From Paenibacillus antri (GTDB lineage Bacteria; Bacillota; Bacilli; Paenibacillales; YIM-B00363), in NCBI RefSeq assembly GCF_005765165.1, contig NZ_VCIW01000029.1, forward strand, positions 1 through 64,000: a stretch of DNA of 64,000 bases, written 5' to 3'. Below the pieces are notes generated by a model. The model did not search any database. It saw only the letters and a list, made by a program, of their open reading frames with translations, and was not told the DNA's origin. Positions 40,441 to 50,113 of the stretch are shown piece after piece. Each line of letters opens with the position of its first letter. The stretch's first letter is position 1. The position numbers and the translations under genes are program-made.

Positions 40441-41325
40441 TTATTCGCTTCTCCGGTACCGGCTCGGGCTCGTCCCGGCGTGCCTGCGGAATATCTCGGT
40501 GAAGTGCGCCGCGTCCCGGTACCCGGCGGCTTTCGCGATCGCCGCGACTTTCAGGTCCGTCTCCGTCAGCAGTCGGCAAGCGTATTCGATGCGCCGGCGT
40601 TGCATGTATTCCGAGAAGCCCATGCCCGTCGCCTGCCGGAACAGCCGAAGGAAGTGCCGCGCGCTGACGCCGAACGACGAAGCCAGCGACTCGACCGTCA
40701 GGCGTTCCGCGAAATGAAGCTGGACGTAATCCAAGATCGCGGAAACATTCGGTTGAGGCGTCCGCGCCGCCCCGAATCGTTCGGGCGCATCCATACTCCG
40801 CGAAAGACGGGAGAGGCGAACGACAAGCGACAGAAGGCTTCCGAAGACGGATGCCTCGAAGCCCGGTTGCCGTTCCGTAAATTCGCGGTGCATCCGCTCG
40901 AAGAACGAGGCGAGCTCCATGGTGCGGTCGACGAGCGCGAGCGACGCGCCCGGTTCGCCGTCCAGGACGGAGAACGCCGCTTCGCCGTGCTGCGCGTAGC
41001 GAGACAACCACGACCGAAGCTCCCGCACGAAATCCGTCTTGATACAGACGTTATAGACGAGAAGCCTGCTCTTCTTCGACGCGCCGCTCGGGCGGAACAC
41101 ATGCGAGGTGCCGACCGGCAGCACATACAGACATCCCTTATGCGCCTTCTCGACCCGGTCGCCGACGTAATGGTAGCCTTCGCCGGCCATAACGTACGCG
41201 ATCTCCACATAAGCGTGATCGTGTTCGCTGAGATCGAACCCTTCCTCCCATCGATTCACGAACAGCGGGAAGCCGCCTTGGAAATGCTCCGAAAGATCGG
41301 AATGATAGACATATTTCCCCCTCAT
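40441..41325 (-). CDS. AraC-family transcriptional regulator with cupin sensor
   Basis: A 294-residue one-component regulator. The N-terminal cupin has FDLSEHDHAYVEIAYVMAGEGYHYVG in two stretches and VLPVGTSHVF. The C-terminal AraC domain (about residues 195-290) has LTVESLASSFGVSARHFLRLF and AAIAKAAGYRDAAHFTEIFRRHAG. Sugar-responsive control of the divergent GH78 gene is likely, since they share an 82-bp promoter gap. ATG 41325 is preferred; a GTG at 41334 lies too near the GGGAG site. Confidence 0.9.
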   Translation of the reverse strand: MRGKYVYHSDLSEHFQGGFPLFVNRWEEGFDLSEHDHAYVEIAYVMAGEGYHYVGDRVEKAHKGCLYVLPVGTSHVFRPSGASKKSRLLVYNVCIKTDFVRELRSWLSRYAQHGEAAFSVLDGEPGASLALVDRTMELASFFERMHREFTERQPGFEASVFGSLLSLVVRLSRLSRSMDAPERFGAARTPQPNVSAILDYVQLHFAERLTVESLASSFGVSARHFLRLFRQATGMGFSEYMQRRRIEYACRLLTETDLKVAAIAKAAGYRDAAHFTEIFRRHAGTSPSRYRRSE

Positions 41326-41407
41326 GGTTGTCACTTCTCCCTATGTTTCCGTCCTTCGGCCTATTATACAATCGAGCGTATAAGAGGCGGAAGGGGTTTA
41401 CAAACAC

Positions 41408-43486
41408 ATGAACGGCAATGCGACATGGATATGGTATCCCGGGGATTTCGAAATTCGGTTGCATGAGAAAATGTCGGTGCAGCGACGCGCGCGCGGCGTC
41501 ATGTACCCGGCGTACTGGCGGCTGGACCGCCATTATTCCAACATCCAATTCCGGTATACGTACGACCTGGAGCGGGAGGAGCGAATCGCGATCGCCGCGG
41601 AAGGGACATTCTCCTTGTTTCTCGACGGCAAAGACAACTGCCGGTCGAACGAAACGCAGTTCACCTTGCCTGCCGGCAGGCATGAAATCACCGTTAGCGT
41701 CTTCAACGACGCGGAAGCGCCGGCGCTCTATATCGACGGCCCTACGGTGCGGACCGATTCGTCCTGGGAAGTCACCTCTTACCAGTACGAATGGAAGAAC
41801 GCAGGCTCCTGGACGTTCGACGATCCGGCATGTCCCCCGTCGCGCTTCCGGCTGTCGACAACCCCGTTGGAGCCTGTCGGCCAGGAGCGCATCGACGGGT
41901 TTCCGTTATTGGATTTCGGTCGGGAGACGTTCGGGTACTTACGGTTTCATAACGTGACGGGCTCCGGCGCGATTCGCGTCTATTACGGGGAATCGAGGGC
42001 GGAGGCGCTGTCGCCGGACGAATGCATGAGCCTCGATCGGTTCGAAGCCGCCGATGCAGCCGCCCGGAGCGATAACGGGATCTATACCCTCGCCGAAGCG
42101 AAAGCGTTCCGTTACGCATGGATTCATGCCGACGCCGGCGTTCGTTGGGATGAAGTCACGATGCTGTACGAGTTCGTGCCGGTAGCGTACCGAAGCTCGT
42201 TCGAATGCTCGGATCCGAAATTAAATCGAATCTACGACATGTCGCTGTACACGCTGCATCTGAACACGAGGGAATTTTTCCTGGACGGCATCAAGCGGGA
42301 CCGCTGGGTATGGTCGGGAGACGCCTACCAAGCATTCTTGATGAACTACTATAGCTTCTTCGACCTCGACGTGACGCGCAGAACGCTGATCGCGCTCCGC
42401 GGCAAAGATCCGCTGACGAGACACTTCAACACGATCCTGGACTATTCGTTATATTGGTTTATTTCGCTGTACGATTATTACCTGTATACGGGCGACTTCG
42501 AGTTCATCCGTCAATATTACGATCGTGCCGTCGGCTTAATGGAGTTCGTCTTGAAGCAGCGCAACGAGGAAGGCTTGCTCGAGGGCAGACCTCAGGATTG
42601 GGTATTCGTGGATTGGGCGGACTTCCAAAACACCGGCGCCGTCAGCGCGATCCAAATCTTGCTCGTTCGGAGCTTGGAAGCGATGCGCCTGTTCGCCGGG
42701 CGGCTGGGAGACGAAGAAGCGGCAGCCTCCTACGGCGCTATGGCGGACGAAATCAAGGAGACGACGTTCCGCCTGTTCTGGGACGATGCCCGAGGGGGAC
42801 TGCTGCACCATAGGGTCGACGGCGAGACGAAGCCGACGTTGACGAAGCATGCCAGCATGTTCGCGCTGACGTACGGGTACCTGTCCTCGGAGCAGCGCCG
42901 GTCCGTTATCGACAACGTCATGCTCGACCCCGGCGTTCCCCGCATCCGGACGCCGTATATGCGGTTTCACGAGCTGGCGGCGCTATGCGAAAGCGGGAAA
43001 CACGATGTCGTTCGCGGGGAGCTGCTGTCATATTGGGGCGGCATGATCGAGCTCGGGGCGACGACGTTCTGGGAGGAGTACGATCCGGCGCTCGCGGACG
43101 ACGAACACTACGGCATGTACGGAGTCGCCTTCGGCAAGAGCTTATGCCACGCTTGGGGAGCGGGACCGATTTACCTCTTGGGTAAATATTTCCTCGGCGT
43201 CGTTCCGACGTCGCCCGGTTATGAAACGTATCGGGTCGCGCCGAATCTCGGCGGCTTGTCCCGAATGAAAGGGACGCTGCCGCTCGGGCGCGGCCGGATT
43301 TCCCTCGAGATGGATCTCTCCTCGATCCGAATCGAAAGCACGGCCGGCATGGGAACCCTCGCGATCGCCAGCGCGGAGCCTCCGGCCTGCGACGCGGGCG
43401 AGGTGCGCGCGGCCGGCGACGGGCATTACGAGGTAACCATCGAACCGGGAAGAAACTACTGCATCTCCTACCGATCCGCTCTATAA
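41408..43486 (+). CDS. GH78-type alpha-L-rhamnosidase-like enzyme
   Basis: A 692-residue cytoplasmic protein. N-terminal beta-sandwich modules, one with a carbohydrate-binding look (FSLFLDGKDN, ITVSVFND), precede an (alpha/alpha)6 barrel that includes FLDGIKRDRWVWSGDAY with the GH78 acidic residues, and DWVFVDWADFQNTGA. WEEYDPALADDEHYG and a C-terminal beta domain follow. It should release terminal rhamnose or a related deoxysugar from imported oligosaccharides. It is divergent from an AraC regulator and precedes a YesMN pair and an importer. The domain order is that of GH78; the true substrate is not provable here. Confidence 0.82.
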   Translation: MNGNATWIWYPGDFEIRLHEKMSVQRRARGVMYPAYWRLDRHYSNIQFRYTYDLEREERIAIAAEGTFSLFLDGKDNCRSNETQFTLPAGRHEITVSVFNDAEAPALYIDGPTVRTDSSWEVTSYQYEWKNAGSWTFDDPACPPSRFRLSTTPLEPVGQERIDGFPLLDFGRETFGYLRFHNVTGSGAIRVYYGESRAEALSPDECMSLDRFEAADAAARSDNGIYTLAEAKAFRYAWIHADAGVRWDEVTMLYEFVPVAYRSSFECSDPKLNRIYDMSLYTLHLNTREFFLDGIKRDRWVWSGDAYQAFLMNYYSFFDLDVTRRTLIALRGKDPLTRHFNTILDYSLYWFISLYDYYLYTGDFEFIRQYYDRAVGLMEFVLKQRNEEGLLEGRPQDWVFVDWADFQNTGAVSAIQILLVRSLEAMRLFAGRLGDEEAAASYGAMADEIKETTFRLFWDDARGGLLHHRVDGETKPTLTKHASMFALTYGYLSSEQRRSVIDNVMLDPGVPRIRTPYMRFHELAALCESGKHDVVRGELLSYWGGMIELGATTFWEEYDPALADDEHYGMYGVAFGKSLCHAWGAGPIYLLGKYFLGVVPTSPGYETYRVAPNLGGLSRMKGTLPLGRGRISLEMDLSSIRIESTAGMGTLAIASAEPPACDAGEVRAAGDGHYEVTIEPGRNYCISYRSAL

Positions 43487-43505
43487 TAGGAAAAAAACGC
43501 TTACA
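43482..43505 (+). promoter_or_regulatory. -10 box and cre-like site before the second YesM gene
   Basis: TATAAT at 43482-43487 overlaps the end of the GH78 gene. AAAAAACGCTTACA (43492-43505) matches 12 of 14 positions of TGWAANCGNTNWCA; the first two bases differ. CcpA bound there would block initiation or elongation into the sensor gene. Confidence 0.4.
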
Positions 43506-43524
43506 GAGGGGGCGGGCGGATATA

Positions 43525-45273
43525 ATGGATCGCTGGCGAAGATGGTTCGACCGTTACCGCATTCGTCGGCTTCGGACAAGGTTCCTCGTCGCGATGATCG
43601 CGCTCTCCGTGCCTCCCTTAGCCGTGCTTGGCTACGTCTCCTACAACATCGCGAAGGATACGATGATGGAATCGAACGCCCGGACGAACGAGGATCATCT
43701 GAGAACGTCCAGCGAGGTCGCGGACTTGCTGTTTCGCAACGTCTCCAACCTGAGCCGGGCGGTCGTGCTCGACGAAGACATCCGCAGCGATCTGATGTAC
43801 AGCCTCGGCCGAACCGAGCAAGAACGAAGCGTCCTGAGGATGCGATTACAGTCTCAGATGCAGCGGTTGATCAACAGCAACTTTCTCGATTCGAGCTTCG
43901 TGGAGTCGATCTGCCTCTATAACTTAAACTACGACGCCTTCTGCCTGGGACGCACGGACGATGCAGGCATCTACGAAGGCGCGGGCAAGCAGGACGCCAT
44001 TCGGAACGAAGCATGGCATCGCACGGCGACCGAGGCGCAAGGCCGCGTCGTGTTTTTCAGCGATAACGTGCTCGGCGATTCTAGCAAATCGTTTTCCACG
44101 GTGAAGCTGTTTCGGGATGCCGCCAGCATCAAGGGAGAGCCCGTGGGGATGCTGGTCATCAATATTTCCAAGGGGATCTTCGGCAAAATCTTCACCGGAA
44201 CGGAGCAATACGGGGGCCGGTTTCTCGCGCTCGACGTCGATGGGGAGTCGGCGAAAGTCGTCTATCCGATGGAATCCGAGGGGCTTCCGATCGCGGAGGG
44301 GGGCGAGCCGGAATCGATCGTCGAACGGTTGCGGGAGGAGGGCTACCTCGTCAGCCAATTCCGGAACGGGACGACCCGGTGGACGTTCCTCCATATCGTC
44401 GAAATCAAGGAGCTCCTGAAGCAATCGAATCAGATCGGGACGTTCACCGCGCTGATCGCCGCTTCCATCGCCTTCGTCGCGATCGCGTTCTCCTTCTTTC
44501 TGTCCGGCAGCATTACGCGGCCGCTGCTCCGGCTGAAGAAGATGATGTTGGATTGGACGAAGGGAGCGCGGGATTTCCAAGAGACGTTCGCGCAAGACGA
44601 GGTCGGCGCCATCGGCGAATCGTTCAAGAAGATGGCCTTGGAAAACGCCGAACTCAGCGAGCAGCTGATTCGCTCCGTGCTCAAGGAACGAGAGGCCGAG
44701 CTGCGGGCGCTGCAGGCGCAGATCAAACCCCATTTTCTATATAACACGTTGGACTCGATCTACTGGATGGCGACGCTGCAGAAGAACGAAGATATCGCGC
44801 AGATGGCGGTGTCGCTGTCGGAGAGCTTCAAGTTAAGTCTTAACAAAGGCAAAGAGACGATCCCCGTGTTCAAGGAACTGAAGCATGTCGAACATTATTT
44901 GACGATCCAAAACATTCGGTTTAATAAACGGTTTACGTACGTTCAAGACGTCGACGAGTCGATTCTCGGCATGGAGATGTTAAAGCTGCTGCTGCAGCCG
45001 CTTGTCGAAAACGCGATCTACCACGGGCTGGAGCCGAAGGTCGGGGAAGGTACGATCCGCGTCACCGGCAAGAGGGAGGACGACTTTATCGTCTTCGCGG
45101 TGGAGGACGACGGCGTCGGCATTCGGGATATGGCCGCGACCGCCCAAGGGTACGGGTTATCGAACGTGAGGGAACGCTTGGCGTTGTATTACGGGCCGAC
45201 CAGCGCGCTGCGAATAACGAGCGGCGTCGGCGTCGGGACCCGCGTGGAACTTCGCTTCCAACCCACTCGTTAG
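43525..45273 (+). CDS. YesM-type sensor histidine kinase
   Basis: A 582-residue kinase. The first transmembrane helix is at about residues 20-42, an extracytoplasmic domain of about 260 residues follows, the second helix is at about 303-328, then HAMP. His403 in KPHFLYNTLDSIYWM is the acceptor, and the HATPase has LLQPLVENAIYHGLEP and VEDDGVGI. It lies between a GH78 gene and a YesN-type regulator, 12 bp from the latter, so sensing of rhamnose-containing sugars is a fair guess. A cre-like site lies at its promoter. Confidence 0.92.
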   Translation: MDRWRRWFDRYRIRRLRTRFLVAMIALSVPPLAVLGYVSYNIAKDTMMESNARTNEDHLRTSSEVADLLFRNVSNLSRAVVLDEDIRSDLMYSLGRTEQERSVLRMRLQSQMQRLINSNFLDSSFVESICLYNLNYDAFCLGRTDDAGIYEGAGKQDAIRNEAWHRTATEAQGRVVFFSDNVLGDSSKSFSTVKLFRDAASIKGEPVGMLVINISKGIFGKIFTGTEQYGGRFLALDVDGESAKVVYPMESEGLPIAEGGEPESIVERLREEGYLVSQFRNGTTRWTFLHIVEIKELLKQSNQIGTFTALIAASIAFVAIAFSFFLSGSITRPLLRLKKMMLDWTKGARDFQETFAQDEVGAIGESFKKMALENAELSEQLIRSVLKEREAELRALQAQIKPHFLYNTLDSIYWMATLQKNEDIAQMAVSLSESFKLSLNKGKETIPVFKELKHVEHYLTIQNIRFNKRFTYVQDVDESILGMEMLKLLLQPLVENAIYHGLEPKVGEGTIRVTGKREDDFIVFAVEDDGVGIRDMAATAQGYGLSNVRERLALYYGPTSALRITSGVGVGTRVELRFQPTR

Positions 45274-45285
45274 GAGGAGATAGGC

Positions 45286-46767
45286 GTGCTGAAAGCGGTC
45301 GTGTTCGACGACGAGCATATCGTGCTGCAGGGGCTTAAGACGATGGTGGATTGGGAAAGCTTCGGCATCGAGCTGGCCGGTACGGCCGAGAACGGGACGT
45401 CGGCGCTGCGCTTGTTCCGGGACGTACGTCCGGATCTCCTTCTTACGGACATCCGCATGCCCGGCATGGACGGCTTGCAATTGATCGAAGCCGCGCTCGC
45501 GGAGGCGCCTGAGACGTACTGCATCGTGTTCAGCGGCTTTAACGAATTCGATTACGTCAAGCGCGCGATCCAATTGGGCGTCGCGGATTATTTGGAGAAG
45601 CCCATCACCGTGCCGTCGATCGAGCGGGCGATCGGCAAGGCGGTAGGCAGAATCAACGAGCAGAAGGAAACGACGTCGTACAAGCGGCGATGGGAGGACG
45701 GCAAAAGGGAGTTGTTGGAGAAGTCGACGTCGGATTTACTGCTGCTCGGCGAGGACGAGAAATGGCGGGAGCCCTTCGGTCCTCAAGCGGATCACGTCGT
45801 CGGCGTGACCGTCCTCGCCTATTGCGGCGAGTTCCAAGTGCCGGAACAGCCCGAGTATCGTACCGTTTACGTGCGGGTCGGGGAGGAGCGGTTCGCGGTC
45901 GTGTTCCACTTTATCGATCCCGGGCACGCGTTCTGGGAACGACTTGCGCAGGAAGACGAGCGGGAGGACATCGCCGTCGGCGCGGGACGGACATACGCGG
46001 ACCCGGCGCAAGCGGTCTTCAGTTTCTCGGAAGCGAAGCGCGCGCTTCGCTCCGCTTGTTTCCTCGATGCGAGCGGGTTGCTGCGCTTCGAGGAACTGGG
46101 GGAGCTCATTACGTCGCCCGAAGGGTTGACCGAGAGAGAGGAAGCCATGATCCTATCGATGCGCGCCGGCAACATCGCGGGCGTGATGGAGCAGGTGGAC
46201 CGCTTCCTCGCTTGGCTGCAGTCGGAGAAGGTGGGGCCGGATGTGGCCGAACGCGAAATGGTGAAGCTCCTGTACTTCGCCATGGAGGCTTCCAAGGAGG
46301 GGGAAGCGGCGGAGGGCGGTGAGCCGTTCCTTCCGCACGTCGAAATCCGCGAGGCGCTTACGAGGGGCAGAGTGCATGAATGGTTTCGCGAACGAATGGA
46401 GCGCATCGCGGCTTCCTCGTCGGAGCGGCGGGAAACGACGAAGCATGCGGCGGTGGATCGAGCGATGTCGTTCATCGACAGGAACCTGTCTCGCGATCTG
46501 TCGCTCGAAGAGGTCGCGGGGCACGTCGGCATGAACGCTTCGTATTTCAGCGTGTTGTTCAAGGAGGTCATGGGCGAGACGTACATCAAATACGTAACGC
46601 GTTCCCGCATGGAGCTGGCGAAGCGGATGCTCGGGCAAGGCCTCAAGGTGAACGAGGTCAGCGAACGAGTCGGCTATCGCGCGTATCGCCACTTCTCGGA
46701 GGTGTTCAAGCGATACGCGGGAACGACTCCCGGACAATACAAGGAAGGAGGAGGGGATCCGAAGTGA
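45286..46767 (+). CDS. YesN-type response regulator with AraC DNA-binding domain
   Basis: A 493-residue regulator. The receiver domain has FDDEHI, phosphoacceptor Asp55 in LLTDIRMPG, and FSGFNEFDYVKRAI. The C-terminal AraC domain reads LSLEEVAGHVGMNASYFSVLF and VSERVGYRAYRHFSEVFKRYAG. It probably activates the importer operon that starts at 46919, whose promoter has a good -10 but no -35. A short GGGGATC/GATCCCC hairpin at 46753-46772 spans its stop codon. Confidence 0.93.
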   Translation: MLKAVVFDDEHIVLQGLKTMVDWESFGIELAGTAENGTSALRLFRDVRPDLLLTDIRMPGMDGLQLIEAALAEAPETYCIVFSGFNEFDYVKRAIQLGVADYLEKPITVPSIERAIGKAVGRINEQKETTSYKRRWEDGKRELLEKSTSDLLLLGEDEKWREPFGPQADHVVGVTVLAYCGEFQVPEQPEYRTVYVRVGEERFAVVFHFIDPGHAFWERLAQEDEREDIAVGAGRTYADPAQAVFSFSEAKRALRSACFLDASGLLRFEELGELITSPEGLTEREEAMILSMRAGNIAGVMEQVDRFLAWLQSEKVGPDVAEREMVKLLYFAMEASKEGEAAEGGEPFLPHVEIREALTRGRVHEWFRERMERIAASSSERRETTKHAAVDRAMSFIDRNLSRDLSLEEVAGHVGMNASYFSVLFKEVMGETYIKYVTRSRMELAKRMLGQGLKVNEVSERVGYRAYRHFSEVFKRYAGTTPGQYKEGGGDPK

Positions 46768-46805
46768 TCCCCTTCCGCGTTCCCCCTCCCAAAAAAAACG
46801 TACGC

Positions 46806-46855
46806 GAATCCATAAAATGCGGCAGTGCCGAAACGAGGGCGAGCCGCTTTATAAT
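46806..46855 (+). promoter_or_regulatory. activator-dependent promoter of the second importer
   Basis: TATAAT at 46850-46855 has no -35 at the usual distance, as expected for activation by the YesN-type protein encoded next to it. GAATCCATAAAA at 46806-46817 lies 44 bp upstream of the -10, where an activator site would be expected. Confidence 0.45.
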
Positions 46856-46918
46856 GAGCGTACAGGGAACCCGGGCCCTTATGTAAACCTCGTTGGATAA
46901 CGAAAAGGGGGATATCCT

Positions 46919-48289
46919 ATGCGCAAGGCGAAACGATTCGGCACAGGGCTTATCTGTTTGACCTTGTTCGGCAGCTTGTTGGCGGCATGCGGCGGGGGGG
47001 CGGCGACGACCTCGGAGCCGAATGAAAGCGCTGCCGCCGATCCGAACGGAACGACGGCGGAGACGCCTTCCGATAACGCGGCACCCGCCGAGAAAGTCAC
47101 GATCTCGCTGCTGACGGATAATACGCAGGATGCGGTGGCCGGCGCGAAAGCGTTGATCGAAGCGTTCCAGGCGAAATACCCGAACGTAACGGTGGAACAC
47201 GAGACGCGTCCGCAAGGCAGCGAAGGCGACAACTTCGTGAAGACGCGCCTGGCGACCGGCGATATGAACGACGTATTTTTCTACAACTCCGGTTCGTTAA
47301 TGCAAGCGTTGAACCCGGAGCTCAATATGGCGGACCTGACGAACGAGCCGTTCCAAGCGGACGTCGTCGATTCGTTCAAGCCGACCGTCACGTTCAACGG
47401 CAAAATTTACGGCGCGCCGGTCGGTTCGACCATGGGCGGCGGCTGGTTTTATAACAAGAAAATTTACGCCGACCTCGGCTTGTCCGTTCCGAAAACCTGG
47501 GATGAGCTGATGGCGAACAACGATAAGATCAAAGCGGCCGGCATGACGCCGATTATAGGGTCTTATAAGGAGACCTGGACGTCCCAGCTGATCATGCTTG
47601 CGGATTACTACAACGTGCAGGCGCAGGTTCCGACGTTCGCGGACGATTATACCGCCAATAAGGCGAAATACGCGTCGACGCCCGCCGCGCTGCGAAGCTT
47701 CGAGAAGCTGGAGGAGACGGTCGGTTATATGAACAAGGATTTCTTGGCGACGACCTACGACGGCGGTCTGAAGATGCTCGCGGAAGGCCAAGGCGCGCAT
47801 TACCCGATGCTCACGTTCGCCGTACCGGCCATCGTGCAGAACAGCCCGGACAAGATCGACGACATCGGCTTCTTCGCGCAGCCGGGCGATTCCGCGGACC
47901 GGAACGGCCTTACGGTATGGATGCCGGGAGCCGCCTATGTATACAAGAACGGCGAGCATATCGAAGAAGCGAAGCGGTTCGCGGCGTTCGTCGCCTCCGT
48001 CGAAGGCATCGCGGCGCTCTCCAAGGTATCGAAGCCTTCCGGGCCATACGTCGTCAAAGGCGCGGTCATGCCGGACGACACGCCGCAGGTCATCTTGGAT
48101 ATGCTGCCGTATTTCGAGAACGACCGGACGGCTCCGGCTCTGGAATTTTTATCTCCGATCAAGGGTCCGAACTTGGAGCAAATTACGGTCGAGGTCGGCT
48201 CCGGCTTGCGATCTGCCGCGGACGCCGCGGCGATGTACGACAAGGACGTGGAAAAGCAAGCGCAGCAGCTCGGGCTTGAAGGCTGGTAA
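46919..48289 (+). CDS. sugar-binding lipoprotein of a CUT1 ABC transporter
   Basis: A 456-residue lipoprotein. The signal peptide ends LLAAC with Cys24, then a Ser/Thr/Ala tether to about residue 55, then a type 1 solute-binding fold with VTISLLTDNTQDAV and GGWFYNKKIYADLGLSVPKTWDEL (in two parts). It resembles UgpB/MsmE-type proteins and is shorter than the LplA-like ones elsewhere in the window. With the GH78 enzyme upstream, a rhamnoside or other plant oligosaccharide is a possible ligand. A hairpin follows the stop. Confidence 0.9.
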   Translation: MRKAKRFGTGLICLTLFGSLLAACGGGAATTSEPNESAAADPNGTTAETPSDNAAPAEKVTISLLTDNTQDAVAGAKALIEAFQAKYPNVTVEHETRPQGSEGDNFVKTRLATGDMNDVFFYNSGSLMQALNPELNMADLTNEPFQADVVDSFKPTVTFNGKIYGAPVGSTMGGGWFYNKKIYADLGLSVPKTWDELMANNDKIKAAGMTPIIGSYKETWTSQLIMLADYYNVQAQVPTFADDYTANKAKYASTPAALRSFEKLEETVGYMNKDFLATTYDGGLKMLAEGQGAHYPMLTFAVPAIVQNSPDKIDDIGFFAQPGDSADRNGLTVWMPGAAYVYKNGEHIEEAKRFAAFVASVEGIAALSKVSKPSGPYVVKGAVMPDDTPQVILDMLPYFENDRTAPALEFLSPIKGPNLEQITVEVGSGLRSAADAAAMYDKDVEKQAQQLGLEGW

Positions 48290-48311
48290 TCGACGGAATC
48301 GACGATTCGCG

Positions 48312-48342
48312 TTCGGCCCTGCCGCGTCGGCGCGGGGCCGAA
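48312..48342 (+). terminator. intra-operon hairpin after the binding-protein gene
   Basis: TTCGGCCC (48312-48319) and GGGCCGAA (48335-48342) pair, with an inner GCCG/CGGC. It sits between the binding protein and the first permease and lacks a U-run. Confidence 0.6.
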
Positions 48343-48373
48343 CCTATCCTACAAGCGTTGAGGGGGGAAAAAG

Positions 48374-49240
48374 ATGAACAAGGTCGTCAAGCGGACCTAT
48401 TCCTATTATTTTTTGATTCCGGCGGCCGTCATCTACCTCGTCATCTTCATTCTGCCTACCGTGATGTCCTTCTTCTTCAGCATGACGAGGTGGACGCTGG
48501 CGGAATGGGAGTTCATCGGATTTCAAAACTTCGCGACCTTCTTCCAAGAGCAGTCGCTCAGCATCGGCTTCCGAAACACCTTCGTGTACGCGGTCGTTAC
48601 GTGCGGCTTGAAAGTGGTCCTCGGCTTGCTGCTCGGGGTGTTCCTCACGAGCGGCCTCAAGACGAAAGGGTATTTGAGATCGGTCGTGTTCTTTCCGACG
48701 TTAGTGAGCACGATCGCCGTCGGGATCGCCTTCGGCATGATGATGCACCCGACGCAGGGGTTGTTGAATACAGCGCTTGCCGCCGTCGGCATTCCCGGTC
48801 CGGACTGGCTCGGGAACGTTCGGATCGCTCTGCTGTCCGTAGCGCTCGTCGACGTCTGGAAGGGCGTCGGGTTCGCGACGGTCATCTACATCGCCGGCAT
48901 CATGTCCATCCCGGAGGAGTATTCCGAAGCGCTGCAGATCGACGGAGGCAACGCGTTCGATAAGTTTTGGAACATCATCGTACCGCTCAGCCGGCCGGCG
49001 ACGAACGCCGTTATCATCCTCGCGTTCATCGGGGGCCTTCGCTCCTTCGACCTGATCTGGACGATGACGAAGGGCGGTCCGGGCTTCGCGACGGATTTGA
49101 TCGCCTCTATTATTTATAAGCAGTATCAAGCCGGGTTTTACGGTCTGTCCACCGCGGGCAACGTGATCTTATTCCTGTTCGTCACGCTGCTGGTCTACCC
49201 GCTGACGATGTACTTGAACCGGAAAGAGGTGGATCTATGA
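48374..49240 (+). CDS. sugar ABC transporter permease (MsmF/UgpA-like)
   Basis: A 288-residue permease. Six predicted helices, with the first at about residues 13-34, and the docking loop SEALQIDGGNAFDKFWNIIVPL. IWTMTKGGPG near the C-terminus is characteristic of MsmF/UgpA-type proteins. Its stop overlaps the start of the partner permease by ATGA, so the two are coupled. GAGGGGGG precedes the ATG. Confidence 0.93.
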   Translation: MNKVVKRTYSYYFLIPAAVIYLVIFILPTVMSFFFSMTRWTLAEWEFIGFQNFATFFQEQSLSIGFRNTFVYAVVTCGLKVVLGLLLGVFLTSGLKTKGYLRSVVFFPTLVSTIAVGIAFGMMMHPTQGLLNTALAAVGIPGPDWLGNVRIALLSVALVDVWKGVGFATVIYIAGIMSIPEEYSEALQIDGGNAFDKFWNIIVPLSRPATNAVIILAFIGGLRSFDLIWTMTKGGPGFATDLIASIIYKQYQAGFYGLSTAGNVILFLFVTLLVYPLTMYLNRKEVDL

Positions 49241-50067
49241 GCCGGAAACTGCGAACGTTCGGAATCGAGGCGGTCGCGGTGCTGCTTTCCGTCGCGATCT
49301 TTTGGGTGCCGCTCTATTTCGTCTTCGTGAACGCCTTGAAGGATAGCAAGGAAGCGTCCGAGCTGACGATCGACTGGCCTTCTTCCATTCACTTGTGGAG
49401 CAATGTGAAAGAAGTCGTTACGGCCCGCGATTTCATGCTGGTGCGGGCTTTCTACAACAGTGCGGCATTAACGGTCTTATCGATCGTCGTCCTGGTGTTC
49501 GTTTGCGCGATGGCGGCTTTCGTCATGCAGCGCAGGCAGGACCGGTTTACGCCGTGGATCACGTTCTTCGTGCTCGCGGGCCTCATTATCCCGCCGTCGA
49601 TCGTACCGACGATTTGGGTGCTCGACGGCATCGGCTTGTTCAAGACGATGACCGGGATCGTCTCGGTCGAGGTGGCGCTGGGCATCTCGTTCGCGACGCT
49701 GCTGTACCGGAACTTCATGGCGAGCATTCCGCGGGAGATCGACGAGGCCGCGATCATGGACGGCTGCGGCGGCTTTCGATTGTTTTTCGGCATGATTTTG
49801 CCGCTGCTGCAGCCCGTGACGGCCACGATCGTCGTGACGTCGTCCGTTACGATTTTCAACGATTTCACCAATCCGCTGTACTTCTTCCCGGGCTCGAAAA
49901 ACGCGACGGTTCAATTGACTTTATATAACTTCATGAGCCAGTTCGTTTCTCAATATAACCTGTTATTTATGAACATCTTGCTCATTACGATTCCGCCGCT
50001 CCTGTTGTTCATTTTCTTTAATAAGAAAATCGTCGCCGGCATGACGGCCGGCTCCGTGAAAGGATGA
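49237..50067 (+). CDS. sugar ABC transporter permease (MsmG/UgpE-like)
   Basis: A 276-residue permease with six predicted helices, docking loop DEAAIMDGCGGFRLFFG and the C-terminal GMTAGSVKG. It overlaps the MsmF-like gene by four bases. As with the other importers here, no ATPase gene follows; a terminator comes directly after the stop. Confidence 0.93.
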   Translation: MSRKLRTFGIEAVAVLLSVAIFWVPLYFVFVNALKDSKEASELTIDWPSSIHLWSNVKEVVTARDFMLVRAFYNSAALTVLSIVVLVFVCAMAAFVMQRRQDRFTPWITFFVLAGLIIPPSIVPTIWVLDGIGLFKTMTGIVSVEVALGISFATLLYRNFMASIPREIDEAAIMDGCGGFRLFFGMILPLLQPVTATIVVTSSVTIFNDFTNPLYFFPGSKNATVQLTLYNFMSQFVSQYNLLFMNILLITIPPLLLFIFFNKKIVAGMTAGSVKG

Positions 50068-50074
50068 ACGGAAA

Positions 50075-50113
50075 GGACCTCCGGGCGGCTAAAGCCCGGA
50101 GGTCCCTTTTTTT
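50075..50113. terminator. bidirectional terminator overlapping the GH43 stop codon
   Basis: GGACCTCCGGG (50075-50085) pairs with CCCGGAGGTCC (50095-50105), followed by C and seven Ts. The minus-strand GH43 stop codon touches the T-run, so the same hairpin probably serves both operons. Confidence 0.9.

Noticed and set aside
46806-46817. Third copy of the GAYAAGGAAYCYAAAGA element before the importer at 46919
   Set aside because: Only GAATCCA matches and the TATACRC block is absent; the similar distance to the -10 may be chance, so it is noted only as a possible site for the other YesN protein.
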